DNA of 64,000 bases from Bacteroidota bacterium (GTDB lineage: Bacteria > Bacteroidota > Bacteroidia > Chitinophagales > Chitinophagaceae). The number at the start of each line of letters is the position of its first letter. Position 1 is the stretch's first letter. The translations under genes were made by a program, and so were the position numbers. The stretch is from assembly GCA_963169635.1 (NCBI GenBank), contig CAUJDL010000087.1, positions 1 to 64,000 of the forward strand, in the 5' to 3' direction. This document shows positions 58,078 through 64,000 of the stretch, in pieces. The notes beneath the pieces were generated by a model. That model was not told the DNA's origin. It was given only the letters and a program-made list of their open reading frames with translations, and did not search any database.

Positions 58078-59040
58078 CTAGTATGTTCTATCAGTTGTAT
58101 ATCTTACTAACTCTTCTAAAGCATCTCTTACATCAGATTTTGGAAACTTGTATAAAATATTTAAAGCTTCATCTCTATATGCAATCATTTTTTTTGTAGC
58201 ATAATCAATTCCACCATGTTCATTCACCATATTAATTACATAATTTACTTTTTCTTTTTCTGTGTTTTGATTTTTTACTATGTAAATAATTTTTTTTCTT
58301 ATTTCAGGCTTACAATTATTTAGGGTATAAATGATTGGGAGTGTAAGTTTTTTTTCTCTAATATCATTGCCTGTTGGTTTGCCTATATTTTTTCCATTGT
58401 AATCAAATAAATCATCTTTTATTTGAAAAGCCATACCAGTTTTTTCGCCAAATAATTTCATCTTCTCAATATCATTTTCATTATTAAAAGTAGATGCTGC
58501 ACCAGCGGCACAAGAAGATGCAAGTAAAGAAGCAGTTTTTCCTTTAATAATTTCGTAATAAACATCTTCTTTTAAATTAAGGTTTCTAGATTTTTCTATT
58601 TGTAATAATTCTCCTTCACTCATTTCTTTTACAGCAGTAGATAAAATTTGTAAAATTTGGTGGTCTTTATTATTTAATGAAAGTAATAATCCTTTTGATA
58701 ATAAATAATCACCTACTAATACAGCAATTTTATTTTTCCAAAGTGCATTGATAGAAAAAAAACCTCTACGTTGCATGGCATCATCTACAACATCATCATG
58801 TACTAAAGTAGCAGTATGTAATAGCTCTACTAAAGATGCTGCTCTATACGATGTTTCATTAATATTGCCACCCAATTTTGCAGAAAGTAAAACAAACATA
58901 GGCCTCATTTGTTTCCCTTTTCTTTTCACTATATATTCCATTATTCTATCTAATAAAGCAACTCTACTTTTAACAGCTTCTTTAAAGTGAGATTCAAATA
59001 GTTTTAATTCGGTAGCAATTATATTTTTGGCAAGATTCAT
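58078..59040 (-). CDS. Polyprenyl diphosphate synthase (trans, long-chain)
   Basis: Condenses isopentenyl diphosphate units to the side chain of menaquinone or a related lipid. 320 residues. GKQMRPMFVLLSAKLGG precedes the first aspartate motif LVHDDVVDDAMQRRG; the second is FQIKDDLFDYNG. KLTLPIIYTLN follows as in IspB/octaprenyl synthases. The residues before the first Asp motif suggest a long-chain product, but the length cannot be fixed from sequence. It uses IPP from the Dxs/Dxr route. It is upstream of recJ in the same unit. Confidence 0.92.
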   Translation of the reverse strand: MNLAKNIIATELKLFESHFKEAVKSRVALLDRIMEYIVKRKGKQMRPMFVLLSAKLGGNINETSYRAASLVELLHTATLVHDDVVDDAMQRRGFFSINALWKNKIAVLVGDYLLSKGLLLSLNNKDHQILQILSTAVKEMSEGELLQIEKSRNLNLKEDVYYEIIKGKTASLLASSCAAGAASTFNNENDIEKMKLFGEKTGMAFQIKDDLFDYNGKNIGKPTGNDIREKKLTLPIIYTLNNCKPEIRKKIIYIVKNQNTEKEKVNYVINMVNEHGGIDYATKKMIAYRDEALNILYKFPKSDVRDALEELVRYTTDRTY

Positions 59041-59146
59041 TGGTTTAAAAATAATGTTGCAATATACTTACACAAAATTTAATGACAAGTAATAGTTGTA
59101 GCACTAATTATCCTATAAATCATATATTGTTAAAATATAGAAATAT

Positions 59147-59177
59147 TTTGATTTTTTATTTAGTTTAGCTACTTTTG
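59147..59177 (+). promoter_or_regulatory. Promoter of the first OmpA-like gene, perfect Bacteroidetes consensus
   Basis: TTTG at 59147-59150, a spacer of exactly 19 bases, then TACTTTTG at 59170-59177. This equals the TTTG-N19-TAnnTTTG consensus of the primary sigma factor of Bacteroidetes. Transcription should begin about 45 bases before the ATG at 59228. Confidence 0.75.
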
Positions 59178-59227
59178 CCCTCTGATTAAGTCTAAAACAC
59201 TTCAACAATAACTTATAAATACATACT

Positions 59228-60760
59228 ATGACAAGCAAAAAGTACACATTACTTGCAATTTTATTTACACTTTTTCAAGTGGCAAGTTTTGCTCAAAACA
59301 CAGATTGGGGGTGGGATTGGAAAGATAGTTCTAAAATCCCTGCAAAAAGATTACCTCAACACAATGAATTTTTAAACAATAATTACCCTTATCCTGCTCA
59401 ACCACGTGATCAGTGGGAATTAGGTATTGCTGCAGGCCCATCATTTATTATTGGTGATATAGGTCCAAAAATTGGGTTTGGTGGTTCTATTACTGCTCGT
59501 AAAGCAATTAACCATACATTCTCTTTAAGAGCTGGTTATATCGGTTCTGTAAATTCTGGTAAACCAAGTACATGGGGTGGTATTATAGGCCAAAATGAAT
59601 ATAAAAACTGGAGACATAGTGGTGCTCTTGATGTAATAGTTTCGTTAAATACAAAAAGCTACTACAGAGGAAACCATAAAACTAACTGGTATTTAACTGC
59701 AGGTTACGAATTTATTGCAACTAGAGTTACCTATAAAGATCCACTAACGGGTAATTTTAGAACTTTTTATGGTTTTGGATTTCCAAATTCTCAATCTGGA
59801 ATTATTGGTACAGTTGGTGGAAATAAAATTAATGGCAGAAATGCATGGACTATGTTACATGGTGCAAGTGTAGGTGCTGGTGTTGCTTATAAATTAAGCA
59901 ATAAAACAAATATTAAATTAGAACAAAGATTTACTAAAATCCTTACAGGATACGATTATTTAGATGCTGTAAAAAGTGGTAATAGTAATGATATGTATAG
60001 TTTTACAAGTGTAGGTGTTAATATTAATATGGGTAAAACATCTAAACGTGTACAACCATTATGGTGGATTAATCCAAACAACTTTGCTTATAACGAGTTA
60101 AATGCTCCTAAGCACATGAAAATGCCAAAAGTTAAATTGGATGATGCAGATGCTGATGGTGTTACAGACCAATTTGATTTAGAGCCAAACACACCAAAAG
60201 GTGCTAAAGTAGATGCTCGTGGTCGTGCATTAGATACTGATGGTGATGGTGTTCCTGATTATAAAGATAAAGAACCTCTTACAGCACAAAAATGTTTCCC
60301 TGTAAATAATGATGGCGTTGGTACTTGTCCAGAACCTCCTTGTTGCAAAGAATTAAGAGATGTTTTAAATAAATTAAAAGAAGATTTAGATAATGGTTCA
60401 ATAGGTACTAAAAATACTTGTACTATTGAAGAATTACCAAGTATTCAATTTAAAGGTAATGCTAAATTAACTAAAGATGCACAAGCAGTTTTAGCAACTG
60501 TAGCTCAAAAAATTAATGCAAACCCTAACTGTAAAGTAAAAGTTATTGGTTATGGTGCTACTAGCAAATCTGCACAACAAGCTAGTTGGGAAAAAGTAAA
60601 TGCAGTAATTAAATACTTAGTAGAAAAACAAGGTATTGCTGAAAGCAGATTAATATTTACTTATGGTCAGGATGGAGATGCAAATTCTGTAGATTTACAA
60701 GGAACTACAGAAGAAGGTCCAAATAGTGTACCTGCTCCACATCCAAACTTAAGAAAGTAA
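59228..60760 (+). CDS. OmpA-family outer-membrane protein with calcium-type repeats, paralogue 1
   Basis: 510 residues. Signal peptide (YTLLAILFTLFQVASFAQ). The N-terminal part (about 60-290) is a predicted beta-barrel of the porin_8/OmpA type (SITARKAINHTFSLRAGYIG). At about 305-355 lie thrombospondin-3-like Asp repeats (DADADGVTDQFDLEPNTP, DTDGDGVPDYKDKE), followed by a Cys-rich segment (CPEPPCCKEL). The C-terminal OmpA peptidoglycan-binding domain (about 400-490) has SIQFKGNAKLTKDAQAVL and VNAVIKYLVEKQGIAESR. Likely links outer membrane and cell wall. The next gene is a paralogue with the same layout. Confidence 0.88.
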   Translation: MTSKKYTLLAILFTLFQVASFAQNTDWGWDWKDSSKIPAKRLPQHNEFLNNNYPYPAQPRDQWELGIAAGPSFIIGDIGPKIGFGGSITARKAINHTFSLRAGYIGSVNSGKPSTWGGIIGQNEYKNWRHSGALDVIVSLNTKSYYRGNHKTNWYLTAGYEFIATRVTYKDPLTGNFRTFYGFGFPNSQSGIIGTVGGNKINGRNAWTMLHGASVGAGVAYKLSNKTNIKLEQRFTKILTGYDYLDAVKSGNSNDMYSFTSVGVNINMGKTSKRVQPLWWINPNNFAYNELNAPKHMKMPKVKLDDADADGVTDQFDLEPNTPKGAKVDARGRALDTDGDGVPDYKDKEPLTAQKCFPVNNDGVGTCPEPPCCKELRDVLNKLKEDLDNGSIGTKNTCTIEELPSIQFKGNAKLTKDAQAVLATVAQKINANPNCKVKVIGYGATSKSAQQASWEKVNAVIKYLVEKQGIAESRLIFTYGQDGDANSVDLQGTTEEGPNSVPAPHPNLRK

Positions 60761-60771
60761 TTTTAGCTGAG

Positions 60772-60780
60772 TTATCCACA
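60772..60780 (+). promoter_or_regulatory. DnaA box, perfect TTATCCACA
   Basis: Exact DnaA 9-mer 12 bases after the stop of the first OmpA-like gene. A second copy in the same orientation lies 152 bases on, in the same intergenic region. Confidence 0.4.
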
Positions 60781-60795
60781 TTTTTAATAAATTCT

Positions 60796-60826
60796 AAGGC
60801 TTCCTATTACAAGGAAGCCTTTTTTA
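60796..60826 (+). terminator. Rho-independent terminator between the OmpA-like paralogues
   Basis: AAGGCTTCC and GGAAGCCTT form a perfect 9-bp stem with an 8-base loop, followed by six T. It indicates that the two paralogues are separate transcription units. Confidence 0.85.
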
Positions 60827-60932
60827 TTAACCAGTGTGGAATAATAATTTAAAAAAAGCTTGATATGCAACTATTTATTACAATTTACAGTCTGAAATTT
60901 GCGTTATAGGTTTTTTTAGGTTAAAAAACTTC

Positions 60933-60941
60933 TTATCCACA
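60933..60941 (+). promoter_or_regulatory. DnaA box, perfect TTATCCACA
   Basis: Exact DnaA 9-mer 35 bases before the start of the second OmpA-like gene, where it could overlap the promoter or leader. Confidence 0.4.
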
Positions 60942-60949
60942 TTCCTATG

Positions 60950-60966
60950 AATTGTTATAAACAATT
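60950..60966. repeat. Short inverted repeat before the second OmpA-like gene
   Basis: AATTGTT, three bases, AACAATT: a perfect 7-bp dyad ending 9 bases before the ATG at 60976. It could be an operator or a hairpin that affects translation start. Confidence 0.35.
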
Positions 60967-60975
60967 TATTAAACT

Positions 60976-62703
60976 ATGGCAAGAAAAAAAATATCACTCC
61001 TAATAATTGCTTTTTTAGCAATTTCCACTTTTGGATATGCTCAATTAGGTGGTGCACATGATTATTCAGATTCATCTTACATTGCTCCAAGAAATATGAA
61101 GCAACAAGATGACTTCTTAGCAAATAAAGGTAATTTCCCTTCTAAACCAAGAGACCAATGGCAGTTTGGTATTTTTGTGGGCTATCCTTATGTAGATGGT
61201 GATTGCCCTACAGCTTTTAAAGGTTTAGGAAGTGGTTTTCAATCTTATACTTATGGGTTTGGAGTAAGTTTAAGAAAAGCGATGGGTTATGTATTTTCTA
61301 TAAGAGGATCATTTGCTTATTATAATATGCTAGGTTTAGATTATCAACCTAACTCTAATTTTAATAATAGCCCTGTAATTATGAATTTATATCAAGGTAC
61401 AAATACAAGATATATTCATAATCATAGAACTATGGCATTTGTACCTTCAATTGAAGGTTTAGTTTCTCTTAGTAATATTATGTTTCATACAAAACAAAAA
61501 CGCTGGAATGTTTATGGACTTTTTGGCTATGGAGCATTAATATATAACACCAAAATGAACATAATGAAGCCAGATGGTTCTTCTTATGCTGCAGAATTTC
61601 TTCAAGTTGCTAATGCGTATAGCTCTGGTGTAAAAAGAGTGGAACTAAGAAAAATGTTGAGAAACTTGTTAGATGGATCTTACGAAACACAAGCAGAAGT
61701 AAATGATAGAAGACCAGGGCTAAATAAAAATTGGCATATAAGACATTGCTTTACTTCTGGTTTTGGAGTAGAATATAGAGTTGGAAAAAGTTGGTCATTA
61801 AGCCTTGAATATAAAAGAATGCAAACCAGAGATGATTATGTTGATGGTTGGTACAGACAAAGTGGCGATTTAAGATTCCCTGTATTTACTTCTGAATGGG
61901 ATAATGTGGCATTTGGTGGTATTGGTGCAAACTTTAATATTGGTAACTCTAAGAAAAGAGTACCTCCATTATGGTGGTTAAACCCATTAGAATTTGCTTA
62001 TGCAGATTTAAATAATAATAAGCAAGCTATTGCTAAAATGTTTAAAGTTAAAGATGATGATAATGATGGCGTATTAAATGAATTAGATTTAGAGCCAAAT
62101 ACACCAGAAGGATGTCCTGTTGATACTCATGGAGTAACTGCAGATACAGATGGTGATGGTGTACCAGATTGTAAGGATAAAGAAAAACTTACTTTACAAA
62201 AATGTTTCCCAGTAGATGCTGATGGAGTTGGTAATTGTCCAGAACCTCCTTGTTGCGATTCTTTAGCCAATAAAATTAATAATATTGGTGTAGTTGGTAC
62301 AAATTCTAAAGAATGTAATATTAAAGATTTACCATCTGTACAATTCCGTGCAAATAGTTATAAACTAACAAGCGATGCAGAAGCTGTACTATCAGTAATT
62401 GCAGATAAAATTAGAAATAACCCTAACTGTAATGTAAAAGTGATAGGTTATGGTAATAAAACAAAAGCACAACAACAACTTAGCTGGGATAGAGTAAATG
62501 CAATTATCAGATATTTAGTAGAGCAACAAGGTATTGCAGAAAATAGATTTATTTTTAGTTATGGCAGCGAGTCTGATGGTGATTTATTATCTGTAGATTT
62601 AATACCTACAATGGAAACAGGTCCAAATACTGTACAACCGCCACATCCTCAATTAAGAAAAGCTAAAACTACCAAAAAAGCAGCAAAGAGAAGTCCGTTT
62701 TAA
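60976..62703 (+). CDS. OmpA-family outer-membrane protein with calcium-type repeats, paralogue 2
   Basis: 575 residues, same plan as the gene before it. Signal peptide (SLLIIAFLAISTFGYAQ), the shared motif KPRDQWQFGIF, a predicted beta-barrel (about 60-340), KRVPPLWWLNPLEFAYADL, Asp repeats at about 360 (DDDNDGVLNELDLEPNTP, DTDGDGVPDCKDKE), the Cys segment CPEPPCCDSL and the OmpA domain (SVQFRANSYKLTSDAEAVL). It differs by a longer barrel with an inserted region and a basic C-terminal tail (KTTKKAAKRSPF). Tandem duplication is the simplest origin. Followed by a terminator. Confidence 0.88.
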   Translation: MARKKISLLIIAFLAISTFGYAQLGGAHDYSDSSYIAPRNMKQQDDFLANKGNFPSKPRDQWQFGIFVGYPYVDGDCPTAFKGLGSGFQSYTYGFGVSLRKAMGYVFSIRGSFAYYNMLGLDYQPNSNFNNSPVIMNLYQGTNTRYIHNHRTMAFVPSIEGLVSLSNIMFHTKQKRWNVYGLFGYGALIYNTKMNIMKPDGSSYAAEFLQVANAYSSGVKRVELRKMLRNLLDGSYETQAEVNDRRPGLNKNWHIRHCFTSGFGVEYRVGKSWSLSLEYKRMQTRDDYVDGWYRQSGDLRFPVFTSEWDNVAFGGIGANFNIGNSKKRVPPLWWLNPLEFAYADLNNNKQAIAKMFKVKDDDNDGVLNELDLEPNTPEGCPVDTHGVTADTDGDGVPDCKDKEKLTLQKCFPVDADGVGNCPEPPCCDSLANKINNIGVVGTNSKECNIKDLPSVQFRANSYKLTSDAEAVLSVIADKIRNNPNCNVKVIGYGNKTKAQQQLSWDRVNAIIRYLVEQQGIAENRFIFSYGSESDGDLLSVDLIPTMETGPNTVQPPHPQLRKAKTTKKAAKRSPF

Positions 62704-62725
62704 TTTGCTCAATGAATAATAAATT

Positions 62726-62758
62726 AAGCTATCTATAAAAATTATAGGTAGCTTTTTT
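62726..62758 (+). terminator. Rho-independent terminator after the second OmpA-like gene
   Basis: AAGCTATCTATAA and TTATAGGTAGCTT form a 13-bp stem with one wobble and a 3-base loop, followed by T residues. Its arms share AAGCTATCT and AGGTAGCTTTTTT with the terminator at 1318-1352. Confidence 0.85.
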
Positions 62759-62878
62759 ATTTAATTACTATAATCAAAAATACTTAACCTTTATTTATGT
62801 ATAAAAGTGCATACTTACATCATTAATAAGCTAATTTTCAACAATCAATATTTTCATTTATTTATAAATTAAGTTTGT

Positions 62879-63700
62879 ATGAATAATTCATTTGGTATGG
62901 AGCAACATTTTGAAAGAAATAAAAATATACAAGCTACATCAGTAACTATTTTAGTAACAGTAAGTATATTTTTTATTTTCTTTTATATAAGATGGAATTT
63001 ACCCATAATAGAAAAGCCTTTATTATCAGAAGGGATAGAAGTTAATATTGGCAATAGTGATGTTGGTAGTGGCGATGTACAACCTCTTGTACCTGGCGAA
63101 CCTGGACAAGAATCTGATCCTGAAAATACACCTTCTACTACAGCAACTACAACACCTACAACTACAGAAAGTAATGAAAATGACGACCCAGATGCTGTAG
63201 CAACTCACAATAATAATACAACCAAAAAAGAAGTAAAACCTGCAACTACTGCACCTACACCACCTAAGCCAAAAACTGTAATGCCAAAATATAGTGGTGG
63301 TAAAGGTACTGGTGGAAATAATGCAGATAATTATAATGATAGTAGAAGCGAAGGCAACGATCCTTCTGGAAATGGAGATAAAGGAAAACCTTGGGGTACA
63401 ATTGATGGTACAGCTTATGATGGCCCTGGAGGTACTAGAGTATATGGTTTAGGTAAAAGAAAAATTACACATTTCCCAACATTTACAGACGATTTTTCTG
63501 AAAATGCAAAAGTTGCTGTAAATATTATTGTAGATAAAAATGGAAAAGTAACTTATGCTGTAGTAAATCCTAATGGTACAAGTACAGCAAATAAACAAAC
63601 CAGGGCTGTAGCATTAAAAAGAGCCAAAGAAATTAAATTTGAACCAAATGATCAAGAACAAAGAGGTACAATTATTCTTGATATGAGAGTAACAGGTTAA
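62879..63700 (+). CDS. TonB-like energy-transducer protein
   Basis: 273 residues. A short cytoplasmic head (MEQHFERNKNIQ), one membrane helix (about 21-38), a long Thr/Pro/Asn-rich periplasmic linker (about 60-175, with TTTPTTTESN), and a C-terminal TonB/TolA-like domain (KVAVNIIVDKNGKVTYAVV, then KRAKEIKFEPNDQ). It would pass ExbBD-derived energy to outer-membrane receptors. exbB and exbD are not visible here. A TAAGTTTG box at 62870-62877 directly precedes the first ATG, so if that is the promoter, translation starts at Met7 (62897). folC follows after 24 bases. Confidence 0.8.
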   Translation: MNNSFGMEQHFERNKNIQATSVTILVTVSIFFIFFYIRWNLPIIEKPLLSEGIEVNIGNSDVGSGDVQPLVPGEPGQESDPENTPSTTATTTPTTTESNENDDPDAVATHNNNTTKKEVKPATTAPTPPKPKTVMPKYSGGKGTGGNNADNYNDSRSEGNDPSGNGDKGKPWGTIDGTAYDGPGGTRVYGLGKRKITHFPTFTDDFSENAKVAVNIIVDKNGKVTYAVVNPNGTSTANKQTRAVALKRAKEIKFEPNDQEQRGTIILDMRVTG

Positions 63701-63724
63701 GTTTGTTTTATCTTAGTTTGCATA

Positions 63725-64000
63725 ATGAATTATCAACAAACATTAGCTTATCTTTTAGAGCAATTACCTATGTTTAGTAAGACAGGTAGTGATGCGTATA
63801 AAGCTAATCTTGCTAATACTATTTTTTTATGTAATGAACTTAACAATCCTCAATTAAAATTTCCATCAGTACATATTGCAGGCACAAATGGCAAAGGTTC
63901 TGTTAGCCATACATTAGCTGCAATTTTACAAACAGCAGGTTACAAAACTGGTCTATATACATCGCCACATTTAAAAGATTTTAGAGAAAGAATAAAAGTA
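63725..64000 (+). CDS. folC: Folylpolyglutamate / dihydrofolate synthase, 3' truncated by window edge
   Basis: The first 92 codons of a Mur-ligase-family enzyme that adds glutamate to folates. MNYQQTLAYLLEQLPMFSK is a typical start. The ATP-binding loop is in VHIAGTNGKGSVSHTLAAIL, and GLYTSPHLKDFRERI is the following conserved block. The window ends in frame, so nothing can be said about the rest. Located 24 bases after the TonB-like gene. Confidence 0.93.
   Translation, partial: MNYQQTLAYLLEQLPMFSKTGSDAYKANLANTIFLCNELNNPQLKFPSVHIAGTNGKGSVSHTLAAILQTAGYKTGLYTSPHLKDFRERIKV

Noticed and set aside
1..64000. CRISPR arrays, insertion sequences, prophage or toxin-antitoxin genes
   Set aside because: No spaced direct repeats, transposase or integrase genes, phage genes or small paired genes were found on either strand.

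Overview
The window is chromosomal DNA from a low-GC (roughly one third G+C) member of the Bacteroidota, most likely a Chitinophagaceae-type bacterium. The evidence is: secreted proteins ending in type IX secretion (T9SS) C-terminal domains, one type A and one type B (CHU_C/gliding-motility type); two OmpA-like proteins of a kind common in that group; a near-absence of Shine-Dalgarno sequences; a promoter that matches the Bacteroidetes TTTG-N19-TAnnTTTG consensus exactly; and a tmRNA tag reading (A)GNNNFAMAA. Nearly all of the DNA is coding. I see no insertion sequence, prophage, integron or CRISPR array, so this looks like core chromosome rather than an accessory island.

Layout. 1-6.0 kb: 3' part of an ALDH7-type aldehyde dehydrogenase, lpxB, a small membrane protein, ssrA (tmRNA), rseP, dxr and tRNA-Ala(GGC). 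6.0-17.7 kb: fmt, a small membrane protein with an MFS transporter, a membrane protein, isoaspartyl peptidase, queA, an LptD-like outer-membrane protein, a zinc amidase and dnaK. 17.7-24.4 kb: a membrane-tethered papain-like peptidase, an MlaE-type permease, a two-domain malic enzyme, a secreted unknown and a PLP enzyme. 24.4-27.5 kb: a NarL-type response regulator divergent from an unknown protein, a polytopic membrane protein and a small histidine kinase, across the largest non-coding gap of the window (25097-25473). 27.5-36.9 kb: a Kef-type antiporter and a tetR-tolC-adaptor-RND efflux operon. 36.9-47.3 kb: a DUF502 protein, a large secreted protein with a possible caspase-fold C-terminus, an orphan OmpR-type regulator, dxs, an EVE-domain protein, a secreted unknown, and pfkA-pyk-acid phosphatase. 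47.5-56.3 kb: lnt, an alpha/beta hydrolase, and two large T9SS cargo proteins. 56.4-64 kb: recJ with a polyprenyl synthase, two tandem OmpA-like paralogues, a TonB-like protein and the 5' end of folC.

Functional themes. Envelope building is prominent (LpxB, LptD-like, RseP, MlaE, Lnt, amidase, OmpA pair, TonB-like). Both early MEP-pathway enzymes (Dxs, Dxr) and a polyprenyl synthase cover isoprenoid supply. PfkA and Pyk form a glycolytic pair.

The least explained items are: the 746-codon secreted protein with His/Cys motifs resembling clan CD peptidases; the divergent two-component locus, whose 377-bp spacer holds two perfect DnaA boxes and a 12-bp dyad; a second intergenic region with two perfect DnaA boxes between the OmpA paralogues; and a T9SS-exported PHP-type phosphoesterase. 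None of these is proven to be a new system from sequence alone.
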